A program made the position numbers and the translations under genes. Positions 1-9,802 of a stretch of DNA of 64,000 nt are shown here, in pieces. The stretch's first letter is position 1, and the number at the start of each line of letters is the position of its first letter. The notes below the pieces were generated by a model. It searched no databases and had not been told where the DNA came from. It was given only the letters and a program-made list of their open reading frames with translations. The DNA comes from Rhizophagus irregularis (taxonomy: Eukaryota > Glomeromycota > Glomeromycetes > Glomerales > Glomeraceae): NCBI RefSeq assembly GCF_026210795.1, contig NC_089443.1, positions 682,001-746,000 on the forward strand, in the 5' to 3' direction.

Positions 1-2
1 AT

Positions 3-1571
3 GGGTTAGATCCTCTCTGGTACTATTCAACACCAGGCTTCGCATGGGATGCACTATTCTTAATGACAAGGCAAAGATTGGATCTTATAACTGACCAGGA
101 CATGTACATGATGGTAGAACAAGGATTACGTGGTGGAATCTCTATGGTAAGTAAACGATATGCTCGTGCAAATAATCCAGGTATGGGAGAAGGTAAATGG
201 ACCACAGATAAGCCCAAGTCATCTATTCTATACTTAGACGCAAATAACCTATATGGATGGGCCATGTTGCAATACTTACCTACAGGTAACTTCCACTGGA
301 TAAAGGAGGAAAACGAGTTATCTAACATTCAAAGGCAAATAAAAAGTAATGAAATACCAGATGATTCTTCTGAGGGATATATCCTTAAAGTCAAACTGGA
401 GTACCCTCAAGCCCTCCATTCACAACACACAGATTACCCCCTTGCACCAGAACGAATGAAGGTTAAGAAGGAATGGCTTAGTAAAAAGCAGCAGGAAATA
501 ATAGCACGTTCAGGACAACGATATACACCCACGGATAAGCTCATCCCTAACCTATTTGATAAGGATGAATATGTAGTTCATTATAGAAATCTCCAGTATT
601 ATGTTAGCCAGGGCTTAGTAATCAAGAAGGTCTATGAAGCTATAAAATTTGAGCAGGCTCCATGGATGAAACCATATATAGAATTTAACACCGCCGAACG
701 TGCTAAGGCTAAGAATGATTTTGAGAAGGACTTCTATAAACTCATGAATAATAGTGTATTTGGTAAAACTATGGAAAATCTCAGGAAACGTGTACGTGTC
801 TCAGTAGTACAACCCCAAACCCATCCCAAGAAATATAAAAAGCTTACTTCAGATCCTGCATTCAAGGGTCGTAAAATATTCTCAGAAAATCTTGTTGCAA
901 TCCACCGACGAAAAGTGGAGGTAATGCTTAACCGTCCAACATATGTGGGTATGAGTGTGCTTGACCTCTCGAAGCTCTGTATGTATCAATTCTACTATGA
1001 TACTCTTAAAGTACGATATGGTGAAAAAATCCAGTTATGTTATACAGACACAGACTCACTTCTTGTACAAATCCAAACTGAGGATATTAATGCAGACCTT
1101 ATAGATATGGCAGACCAATTTGACTTCAGTGATTATCCTAAAGATCATCCTGTACGAAAAGCATTAGGTGATAAGACTGACATAAATATGAAAATCCCAG
1201 GGAAATTTAAGGATGAATGTAATGGAGCAGTTATAGCAGAATTTATTGGCCTCCGTCCCAAAATGTACTCCATTCTCAAGGTAGGGGATGAGACCACCAA
1301 TCCAAAACATGGTATCCGTAAAGCTAAAGGTGTCCCCTCAAAGGTAGTTAAAAAAGAGTTCCACCATGAGCGGTATAATAAGGCACTCTTTGATCCTAAA
1401 CATAATGATACAGTCACCTTTAGAGCAATCCGATCTGATAGACATGTCATAAATGTTATAGAAATGTCGAAGGTGGGGTTATCCCCTATGGATGATAAAA
1501 AATGGATTGCACAAGATAATATCACAATGTATGCACATGGAGACTATAGGATACCACAACTTGAAAATTAA
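3..1571 (+). CDS. Family B DNA polymerase, C-terminal part (Maverick/Polinton type), cut by window edge
   Basis: The frame is open to the left edge of the window, so this is the C-terminal ~520 residues of a larger protein; the exonuclease half lies outside. Motif A reads YLDANNLYGWAM, motif B KLMNNSVFGKTMEN and motif C YTDTDSL, all in the right order for a family B polymerase. The wording around them is typical of the protein-primed polymerases of Maverick/Polinton elements. It would replicate the element's own DNA. No stop or frameshift is seen in this part. It converges on the integrase gene: the two stop codons overlap in the TTAA at 1568-1571. The first in-frame ATG inside the window is at 63, but the coding frame clearly starts upstream. 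Confidence 0.9.
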   Translation, partial: GLDPLWYYSTPGFAWDALFLMTRQRLDLITDQDMYMMVEQGLRGGISMVSKRYARANNPGMGEGKWTTDKPKSSILYLDANNLYGWAMLQYLPTGNFHWIKEENELSNIQRQIKSNEIPDDSSEGYILKVKLEYPQALHSQHTDYPLAPERMKVKKEWLSKKQQEIIARSGQRYTPTDKLIPNLFDKDEYVVHYRNLQYYVSQGLVIKKVYEAIKFEQAPWMKPYIEFNTAERAKAKNDFEKDFYKLMNNSVFGKTMENLRKRVRVSVVQPQTHPKKYKKLTSDPAFKGRKIFSENLVAIHRRKVEVMLNRPTYVGMSVLDLSKLCMYQFYYDTLKVRYGEKIQLCYTDTDSLLVQIQTEDINADLIDMADQFDFSDYPKDHPVRKALGDKTDINMKIPGKFKDECNGAVIAEFIGLRPKMYSILKVGDETTNPKHGIRKAKGVPSKVVKKEFHHERYNKALFDPKHNDTVTFRAIRSDRHVINVIEMSKVGLSPMDDKKWIAQDNITMYAHGDYRIPQLEN

Positions 1572-2638
1572 TATAATATATGAGTAGGAGGCAGCATAGT
1601 ATCAGATGGCACAACTAATAATTCTTCTCGAGTAAATATTTTTTTAGGTCCATCAGATAACCTATATATAACCGGCTGCCCATCAACAACTGTGGAAGAT
1701 TCAATTGTATAAACTTTAGTAGACCATATTGGATCAGTTGCACGTCTCCTACCTTGGTAATCTGAGTTATCAAGTAAGTATCTCACAAGAGAACCAGCTG
1801 GTAAACGTATTTCTTCTGCACCTACAGGTCTATCCTTCCGAATTTTTGAAGGTAGTGCATACACTTGATCTTTCTGGATTGCCTCAACTGGAGACATACC
1901 TAGTAGACGAGTATTAGAATTATTTAGCTCATTCACAATATCAGAAAGGTTCTTAACCCAGGCAGTATTCACACCTTCTGTAAGGAGTTCCTTTGCATCC
2001 TGTATTTTAAATAGCCTTTCTGCTTAAGTTCGATTATACCGTTCAACAATAGCCTGACTCTTATGAGTAGTACCCACCCGAATACGTACACCTTTTTCAT
2101 CCATTAATCGGATAACTTCATCCTTAAATTCTGATCCCCCATCTACTTGTAAAACTCTTGGCCAAATAAGCGGGCAGTCTGCTTTACCATAAATCTTTTT
2201 AAATGCCTTAGCAACACGTGCAGAGCTGCGATCTTCTAGAGGTACTGAAGCTTTATATCGGCTAGCAACATCTACAATATTCAGACAGTATTTATACAGC
2301 TTTCTATCTACAGTATCATAGGGCATATATAAGATATCTGCTTGATGATACATATTTGGTTGAGTAATCTTATTAAAAGAAACCTGTGGAACATACTTGG
2401 GTATAGGTGAGTGTATTTGCCATATAGCCTGTTTATGCAACCACTCTGTAATATCAGATATGTTAAAATCATGGCCTTCAGCTTGCACTTTAGCCCAAAG
2501 TTTTTCAGGAGTACGATAATATCCACATGGATGGTAATAGATTTGTTGAAGGATATAATTTTGTTCGATTTGTTTATTAAATGTAGGGTCTATAAAAATC
2601 TGTGGAACTGGCAATGGAAGATACATCGTTAAAGACAC
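1568..2638 (-). pseudogene. Maverick-type DDE integrase broken by one in-frame stop
   Basis: The upstream part (2638 down to 2024) carries a retroviral-like integrase core: Asp in QADILYMP, Asp in LQVDGGSEF and Glu in AIVERYNRT. A TAA at 2024-2026 follows NRT directly. The same frame then continues as AERLFKIQDAKELL and runs to 1568, with a C-terminal domain. No frameshift is needed, so one nonsense change separates core from tail. An N-terminal helical segment (about residues 25-75) precedes the core. The gene converges on the polymerase gene and its 5' end overlaps the divergent gag-like gene by up to 37 bp. A sequencing error or readthrough cannot be excluded from sequence alone. Confidence 0.8.
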
Positions 2639-5600
2639 AGATTACAAAGCTTGCACATACATTGCAATCACAAGAGCAATATATAAAATACCTGTATGGT
2701 GTAATCGAGGGTCATGAATCTGAGATAGAAGAACTTAGGCAAAAAAATGCTGAGTTGCGTGCAAAGCTTAAGAAAGCATTAGAAACGGCATCACTAAAGG
2801 AGGAAGGGCTTCAAGCATTAGAACGTCAGCTGATTGAAGTTGATACTCTAAATATTCAACTCAAAGATCGAATAAAAGAACTTGCTAATAGACAACGGAA
2901 AAATATGGCAGCAATTCCTCCTGACCCTATTACAGAAATCTTAAATAATCGGACAACTATAGCAAATAGTGTAGCTGGTATTCGTATTCACCTTAATCGT
3001 ACAACTATAGCGGCACACCCTCATATAAATCATTTATTTAACACTGCAAATGATAGTCTTGATGCCATTATCCGATATGCTAATGAGTTGCGAAATATTA
3101 TAGAAGATCAAGATAATATGGAGGATAGACTTGAAGGTTTGTTAGATGATGCACATAACCGTGAAGAATATCTTAGACGAGAACTTAATAATACACGTGC
3201 TACTATACTAAGAACAAGACGTACCTATGAGGATGCATATGCAAATGAAGTGCGTCATCGCCAACATTGGGAAGGCCTTGCACAAAATACTCAGATCCAA
3301 TTGGCTAACATCCAGGCTCAATTTGCTAACAGTCAAATCCAACTAGCTAATGTCCAGAGAGAACGTGATGAGAGTAGAATAAATGCTCATAGATTATTAC
3401 AGCGCTATAATACTGAAACAGAGCGAAGTAGAAGGCGGGCTAATGGTATCATTCAGCAAGCTCGAGCATGGAGAGGGCAATTTTTAAACTGTCGCAATCA
3501 TGGTCAAAATTTGCAAAATCAGGTCAATAATTTGAATCAACAGATTCTAGCATTACAAAATAACCCTCCGGTAATACAACAACCTATAATGGCAGGATAT
3601 GCACCTAAAAAATTTAGAGGAGCATCTGGTGAAGATCCAGAACTTTGGCTTCAAGAATTCAGGCAATGGTGTGAGTCTGCTGGACTTGATCCTGCTGCTA
3701 ATGCTAGGACTCGTGTTAGGATTCATGGGATCTTTGAAACTTTACTTGAAGATGATGCTAGAGATTGGTATGAAACACATATCAAAGGAAAAAATTGGGA
3801 ATGTGTAAATCTTCTGGATAATACTGGTGTGGCCAATCTTGCTGCTTTTAATGCTTTGAATAATGGCGCTATACAGGCTGTAGCGGCGAATCAATTTCGT
3901 GGAGGGGCTGGTGTATTACATGGACAAGCAGCTGCAGTTAATACTATTACTGGTGCTAATTTTATACCTGATCATACTGTATGGGATGAAGATTGGTCAA
4001 TAGTCGAGGGTCGTCCTACTGATATAGCTGTTAATAATCCTAATGCTAATAATGGAGGTACAATTGTGGCTCCTGGAATACGTATTGGACAATTAATATA
4101 TCGTTTTAAGCATTACTTCCCTACTATAACATCTGAAAAGTCTAAGCTTGCATTTAATGCTATTGTTCAGGGTAGTGATACTGTAAGCTGATTCTATTCT
4201 AAATTACGAAGAATGGTTAGACTTGCATATCCAACTCTTCCAGAGGTAAATCAGAATGAATTAGTACGGCAACAGTTCTTAAATGGTCTTTCCAGTGAAA
4301 ATAAGTTGGATGCGCGACGTATTGGTTTAGAAAATTCAGTTGCATCTATTCTGAATAAATTGGAAGAAGTTGAGAAATACAGGACAGATATGCCACCTAC
4401 TCCTATAGCTACATACCAGGGTCCAACTTTAGCAGATATTGAGAATCTTATAAATTCTAAAATTCCTATGACTACAGCTAGATCATCTGCAGTACCAGTA
4501 CCATCTTCTAGTCCATTTTCAAGTCCTCAAAATGATACATCATTTCAGAGATTACTTGCTTTAGCATATAAATTAGGTCTTCCAAGAGATATCGATATAA
4601 GTAAAGTAACCCTTAGTGATCTTGAAATATTTATTGATACAGAACTTAATAAAAATTTACCATCTGACCATATTTACCGTGGTAATCAGGTATTTGGTAT
4701 AAGTTCAGGTACACGCAAACCAAAGAAATCAAAGAAATGCTCAAGTTGTGGAAAATCTGGTCATACTAAGAGTTCCTGTCCAAAATCTAAGAAGGGAAAG
4801 AGGAAAACAAATTATGCACATGACTCCTCTGATTCCTCTAACTCTTCTGATGCCTCTGACTCCTCTGACTCCTCTGATAGTGATTCAGACTCTGGACATG
4901 CCTGCTATGGATTAAAAAAAAAGCCTACAGAAAGGAAACGTGTAGATAAAAAGCCTACTGATAAAAAAAAATCACAACTTGAAAGGCAGCGTATTATCTT
5001 TGAGGTTTTTATACAACTCTTAAAGCTTCTGGTTCAATCCTTCGTTAATGCTGTACCAAAAGAGACTGTTATATCTGCTTACAATGCTCTGAATGCTGAA
5101 TTCATTAATTATAAAGAACCAGTACTCAGTCAGCTTAAAGGAGAACCCTCGATAAAAACACGTGAAAAAGTTTGGGATAATGTTAAGGACCTTTTCACAT
5201 CTATCCTTCATCCTATGATTTCGGTTGTAACTAATAGTATGGCTGCAAATTTAATCCGTAAAAATGATAATGTTATATGTAATAATGACTTATGGTCTTC
5301 TATAGCAGGTATTGGAATTGTTAACCGCAAGTCTGCTAGTGATGTAGTCACTATTAAGACCAAAGTAGTCGCACCTGAGAGTGAAAAATCTTTAGTTATT
5401 CCTACGACAATTTTCGATACTGGTTCTGATAGTTCTCTGATATCTAACAATATTGTAAAGCGCCTAAATCTTGACGTTGATAGAAGTAATGCTCCTGACC
5501 TTAGTGGTGTTGCAACAAAATCTGATACTATTGGGACAGTATATGGTCTTGGTATTCTTATATATGATGGGGAGAACTCTAAAAAAATTGAAGATGACTT

Positions 5601-5823
5601 CATGGTTGTTAAGAGTGATAAGGACTTTTTATTGCTAGGTGTACCTTGGATTGATTGTGCTAATGTCATTCTAGATTTCCAAAATCGGCAACTGACCATC
5701 CCTCTATCATCACGTAAAAAAATTACCATTCCAATTTCTCTACATAAACGGAAAACTAACGTGACTTCCTTGCAGATGGATACTATCGACTTAAAAAAAA
5801 TTCACACTCTCGAGGAAGATTAA
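2602..5823 (+). pseudogene. Coiled-coil gag-like protein with zinc knuckle and retropepsin-like protease, one in-frame TGA
   Basis: Residues ~1-330 are charged, heptad-rich coiled coil. Then comes a gag-like domain (FRGASGEDPELWLQEFRQW and later QLIYRFKHYFP). A TGA at 4189-4191 interrupts it, and the same frame resumes at once with FYSKLRR, still gag-like. Downstream are a CCHC knuckle (CSSCGKSGHTKSSC, ~4739-4780), a Ser/Asp-rich run and a retropepsin-like domain with the DTG-type site IFDTGSDSSLIS (~5412). No reverse transcriptase follows. The start is uncertain: ATG at 2602 or 2614, both inside the 5' end of the divergent integrase. It sits in a Maverick-like context, where a gag/protease gene is unexpected; it may be a nested retroelement fragment or a captured module. 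Confidence 0.75.
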
Positions 5824-5943
5824 CCTGTCATCTATGTGGGGCAAGTTTTGACTTTCCCTCTAAGTTAAAGCGTCATCTTGCTAGGAAAAATCCATGTGTT
5901 TCCCAAACTTCTGCGGCAATGATGGGCAGTAGCGGGCAGTGAC
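5811..5943 (+). other. C2H2-like zinc-finger coding remnant, frame-shifted from the protease gene
   Basis: Directly after the protease stop, frame 3 encodes TCHLCGASFDFPSKLKRHLA followed by RKNPC, a Cys2-His-Cys finger of the kind common in Glomeromycota mobile-element proteins. It ends at a TGA inside the first 41-bp repeat. No start codon or splice site makes it a gene; it is probably the 5' end of a lost coding region or a frame-shifted tail. Confidence 0.45.
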
Positions 5944-6055
5944 AGGGCAGTGCCCAAATTTTTTCGGCAGTGACGGGCAGTAACAGGGCAGTGCCCAAAT
6001 TTTTTCGGCAGTGACGGGCAGTAACAGGGCAGTGCCCAAATTTTTTCGGTAGTGA
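5933..6055. repeat. 41-bp tandem repeat, three copies
   Basis: Units start at 5933, 5974 and 6015, each 41 bp, with a degenerate partial unit just upstream (about 5913-5932). Each unit contains the small inverted repeat GGGCA-G-TGCCC followed by AAATTTTTTCGG. The GC-rich repeats stand out in AT-rich surroundings. They lie between the end of the protease/zinc-finger coding sequence and the 3' end of the F-box gene. Short open frames over them come from the repeat, not from a gene. Confidence 0.9.
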
Positions 6056-6071
6056 TTAGCCTTTACAAATA

Positions 6072-6584
6072 TTACATTTGCCATGTTACTCTGATTTCTA
6101 GGTCTTTACGGGTTTCTATGAGTTTTTCAATGGCATTTTTATTTTTAAAATATCGACTATATCTGATATCTAGCTTTTGAAGGTTTGGTAATATATGCAG
6201 GATTTCACTTAGCAAATCTCTAACGTCACCTTTTCCACCATAGTATTGATAATCTATTATGCTAAGTTCCTGGATATTGGGACAAGCTTGTAGCATTTTT
6301 ACAATACAGATAGGCCATAAAAATACTCCATCCATATTAAGCTTTCTGATATATTTTCCACATACTGTCCCTGGTTTTGTGAGATGTTTGTACATTTGGA
6401 ACTCCTTAATATTATAGCGGTTATAAAGGTCTGTTTCACCCCATAGGAGAGAGTTTGCTACTACAGCCCATTTTCGACATACTAATGCATAATTGCAAAG
6501 ATAATGCCAACGGGAGTAAGTACCTTCATATGAAGTTTTGAATATCTTTTCTAAAAGTTCGAAAGGTAAGCTATTGTTTGTCAT
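6072..6584 (-). CDS. Short F-box-like protein
   Basis: 170 aa. The N-terminus LPFELLEKIFKTSYEG, then YALVCRKWAVVANSLLWGE, fits the F-box helices (LPxELLxxIF ... CRxW). The rest has leucine-rich spacing (LPNLQKLDIRYS) like degenerate LRRs. F-box proteins link substrates to SCF ubiquitin ligases; fungal members of this family usually run 400-550 aa, so this one is short, with only one or two LRR-like turns. ATG at 6584 with an AT-rich upstream. The 3' end abuts the 41-bp repeats. It may be a truncated host gene carried in or beside the mobile element. Confidence 0.6.
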   Translation of the reverse strand: MTNNSLPFELLEKIFKTSYEGTYSRWHYLCNYALVCRKWAVVANSLLWGETDLYNRYNIKEFQMYKHLTKPGTVCGKYIRKLNMDGVFLWPICIVKMLQACPNIQELSIIDYQYYGGKGDVRDLLSEILHILPNLQKLDIRYSRYFKNKNAIEKLIETRKDLEIRVTWQM

Positions 6585-6688
6585 GGTATCTCATATGAGA
6601 TATTGATGAAGAAGTTTTATTTAATTAGATTTTTTCTTAGGATAAAATAATTTGAACATTTCTTTTCTATCAATAGAAAAAACCAGAC

Positions 6689-7480
6689 ATGCTTACTTTT
6701 AGTGAACTTACTCCATCTCTTACTGTTACTGAATTTAAGATCAATGTTGAAGGGCTTGATTACACCGTGCTTGGTCATAAGCTTGAACCTACTAAGGATG
6801 TTATTGCCATTAATAGCAACTTTATTCATAAAGCTTTTGAGGGTTATGAACAGTACTTGTCTAAACCAAAAGGTGAGAGGCGATGCAGACGAAGTACACC
6901 TGACAATCCATTAAATAGACGGCGACGTACAGGGGATGGTAGCACTTTTAATGCATGCATTGAGTTTGTTATCATCTTAGCTGATACTGTACATACTATT
7001 CATTATTTTCCTAAATCTGGTAGTATACAAGTTTTCGGGTCTTTTGATCCTGTTGCTATCTTCTTACGTTACCTTTCTGAATGTTCCCTACCTGAATTTT
7101 CTTCTGTAGAACTTGTGGGTGAAAATAAGGCTCTCCTGCGCAATTATAAATTTGTGATTAATATTGGGGGTGATAAGTTTATTAATCTTTCTACCTTAGC
7201 ATATGCTTTAGAATCTATAGATGGTATTCGTGAGATTCTTCCCTTTCCGATAAAGTATATTAAGAATGATGCAGGTGATATTCATTCTAAAATTGCTATA
7301 ATCTTTACTTCAAAGATTCGGGTACATATCTGGCCTAAATCTGGTAAGGTTAATATATTTGGCACTAAGACTGAATTGGATGCTGATATGGTTTATAAGT
7401 TCTTACAGAAGTTGTTTTCTAATCCGAATGATTTTGGGGATTTTATTTGTGATGCACCTATTCCAGATTGCGAGAGGTAA
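6689..7480 (+). CDS. Two-repeat protein resembling TATA-binding protein
   Basis: 263 aa. Two related halves each end in a strand-turn-strand: YFPKSGSIQVFGS (~residues 110-122) and IWPKSGKVNIFG (~221-232). Before the second comes FPIKYIKNDAG and KIAIIFTSKI, recalling the order FPgliyr...liFsSGKivitG of TBP repeats. The first half has a basic insertion (~residues 62-81, rich in Arg). This pattern is what I see; the TBP fold is inference and needs a structure search. It lies between an F-box-like gene and a convergent acidic gene, close to Maverick-like genes, so it could be an element-encoded transcription factor. Confidence 0.5.
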   Translation: MLTFSELTPSLTVTEFKINVEGLDYTVLGHKLEPTKDVIAINSNFIHKAFEGYEQYLSKPKGERRCRRSTPDNPLNRRRRTGDGSTFNACIEFVIILADTVHTIHYFPKSGSIQVFGSFDPVAIFLRYLSECSLPEFSSVELVGENKALLRNYKFVINIGGDKFINLSTLAYALESIDGIREILPFPIKYIKNDAGDIHSKIAIIFTSKIRVHIWPKSGKVNIFGTKTELDADMVYKFLQKLFSNPNDFGDFICDAPIPDCER

Positions 7481-7500
7481 AAAAATGGTTTCACTGAAAA

Positions 7501-8172
7501 CTAGAAACCCTCTATTTGTAAAATCCAGCAATCGCATTCATGACTTCTTGTTGGCATAAGACATTCGTCACATAGAGTTATAGCCAACTCATTTTTTAGT
7601 CTATCCAGCTGACTCTCGGTGGTCGGTGCAAGATTCTGATAGTATTCATTGAATTCATTCTGCTCTACTTCATCTATATCTTCATCTGTGTCTTCGTCCA
7701 TATCTTCATCTCCTTTAATATGGTAGATGCTGAATTCATTTCTATATTCATCATTAGGATTCGTGAATATTCTTTGTATATTGTAATCTATAATGTTGAA
7801 TGTTGTAGGTTTCTTTTTTGATAATATTTCTACTAAGTCTAATAATGCATATGCTAATTCTTTATCCTCTGAGAAGTTCTTAATGATATCTGAAAATCTT
7901 TCATATATTGCCATCTCATCTGGTAGAATAGAATATCTTATTCGTGATAAAAGTGATGGATGTATCCATATATCATCACCTTCTAACATCTCATCAAATA
8001 TTTCTACTAGCTCTTCTAATCCAGATACTAACATACTTTCTTTGCTAAATTCGGAATCTAAAGCTTTTAAATATGCTATATCTAAATACCACATTATTTC
8101 CTTTACCCATTCTTCTATGTTGAGTTCAAACTGGCCTAGTATACGCCTTAGTAATGGTCTGTATTGTGACAT
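7501..8172 (-). CDS. Acidic protein of unknown function with C-terminal Cys cluster
   Basis: 223 aa, not recognised. Residues 1-140 are predicted helical, with many Leu/Ile/Glu. Residues ~150-170 form an Asp/Glu run (DEDMDEDTDEDIDEVEQ). The tail holds CDECLMPTRSHECDC, a possible zinc-binding cluster. It converges on the TBP-like gene with a 20-bp gap. No signal peptide or membrane segment. The acidic run could act as an activation domain or histone-like binding patch, but nothing shows this. Confidence 0.55.
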   Translation of the reverse strand: MSQYRPLLRRILGQFELNIEEWVKEIMWYLDIAYLKALDSEFSKESMLVSGLEELVEIFDEMLEGDDIWIHPSLLSRIRYSILPDEMAIYERFSDIIKNFSEDKELAYALLDLVEILSKKKPTTFNIIDYNIQRIFTNPNDEYRNEFSIYHIKGDEDMDEDTDEDIDEVEQNEFNEYYQNLAPTTESQLDRLKNELAITLCDECLMPTRSHECDCWILQIEGF

Positions 8173-8889
8173 CTTGTAAGTCTTTTATATGTGAATCTTT
8201 TATTCAATTACATTTTTTCTCGGTATAAGGGAAATTGCTTGCCTTGCTATTCCGCTCTATTGACTCCATGGCTGGTTTCCTGGATGGGTTAATATTCCTT
8301 ACCTTTTTTGGCTCCATTGGCTTTGAAATCCTATTTCTTGTTCGGTTGGGGGTAAGTAGGTGAAAATATTAATAAATGATTTAGATTATGAAATAAGTAG
8401 GATATAAGTAGGTGAAAATATTAATAAACGGTTTAGATTATGAGATAAGTAGGTAAAAATATAAAAAAGGTGATTTAGGTTATAAAATATGTAGCATATA
8501 AGTAGGTGAAAATATTAATAAACGGTTTAGATTATGAGATAAGTAGGTGAGCCAGAATTGGGTTTTCATACTACTAGGGTAGTCAATGTAATGGAACTAA
8601 GAGTTAAGATTGAAATATAGGTTAATTGAGAAATATTCAGATAATAAATAAAGGAACTAGAGGATAAGTAGTTGTCCAGAAAGATGTTAAACTAATTGAG
8701 AATTAGTGAAGTTAAAGAATATTAGAATATAAGTAATAGAATATTATATAATAAAAGATGTAATAAGAGAAATGTAATAAGAAGTCATGTATATGAGAAT
8801 GTAAAGAAATAAAGATTGAAGTAGTAAATGAACAATTATATGAATAAAATATAAATAAATTGAAAATACAAAATAAAATCAATTTTATG
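8173..8889. repeat. Non-coding stretch with degenerate ~50-bp tandem repeats at 8351-8550
   Basis: No gene seen. From 8351 to 8550 there are imperfect copies of a unit built on ATAAGTAGGTGAAAATATTAATAAA followed by GGTTTAGATTATGAG (clear copies near 8351, 8404 and 8499, plus a decayed one between). The stretch lies just upstream of the Ty3-type gag and may be its leader, but I could not match it to the 3' LTR candidate. Confidence 0.6.
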
Positions 8890-9687
8890 AGAAAATAAAA
8901 TAACGTAAAATGGAATGGTATCATCAGTGGGAAAGTGAGTACAGGACACATAAAGAGGAACATGAGTTAAGAAATACGAATGTTTAAGTTGTGAATTATG
9001 TTATTCGATAGTAAATGAACCAACTGTATTCAAGAAATTTTGGGATGCACTATTCAAATTTGAAGATGTGATAATAATATATAACGATGTAACAATCAAG
9101 GGAGTATTAAGTTTATTAAGTATGGATAATTCAGAAAGGGAAGATACAATACATAAAGGAAGATGTAGAGACATAATGGATAGAATAACAGAATCGATAA
9201 GGTATAGAATACAACCTAAAATAAAGAAAAGGGATTAAGAGCAATTATATTAGTAATTGTAAGGGATTGTATCAAAAGAAATCTAGAGAATGAAGTATTT
9301 GACAGATTAATTGGGAATCCTGAATTACTAGAACATAAATACATTTTAGAAGATTGGGATGTCGAAAGAAGATTTGAAAAATTTTGGCAATGGTATAGGG
9401 TTGCATTAGGAGAAATTAGAGCTGTAAAAGCAGAAGTAAAAGCAATAGGAAAGTTCAAGGAATTATTGTATGAAGAAGAAAAGATAGCAGAAAGTGAAGA
9501 AAAAGTGAAAGAATTAATGCAAGAAATAACACATGAGAATGTAGAAATAGATAATGTTCATGAACATCATAAGAATATGGTACAAAAGATAATAAGAGTA
9601 TTTATAGACCTAGGGGTTTTACAAAAGAACCAGAAGATTCAGAAAGTAAAGAAAGTCCAGCAAGTTATGAATTGGAAACAGTTCTGA
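8890..9687 (+). pseudogene. Gag remnant of the Ty3-type element
   Basis: Pieces in different frames read as one protein: EWYHQWESEYRTHKEEHEL (from ~8914), then a Cys cluster YECLSCELCYS (~8979-9010), then KFWDALFKFEDVIIIYND (from ~9036) to a stop at ~9237. The next frame, open from 9220 to 9687, continues with AIILVIVRDCIKRNLENEVF and a charged coiled coil. At least two frameshifts are needed. The identification as Gag rests on position before the protease and polymerase and on the helical, charged character; no zinc knuckle of the usual CCHC spacing is seen. Confidence 0.55.
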
Positions 9688-9802
9688 AGAAGAACTAGAA
9701 ATAATAATAGGAGACAAATCATGGAAATTTAGCGAATTAAAAAGAAGGACAAGTTCTATTAATGAAGGTCAATTAAAATACATCTGGAAAATAGGAATAA
9801 AG

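Noticed and set aside
5881-6084. Minus-strand frame rich in Cys/Pro/Leu
   Set aside because: It is the translation of the 41-bp tandem repeats and has no other support.
8916-8923. TGGTATCA as a primer-binding site for the Ty3-type element
   Set aside because: It lies within sequence that reads as Gag coding (EWYHQWE) and no LTR end precedes it.
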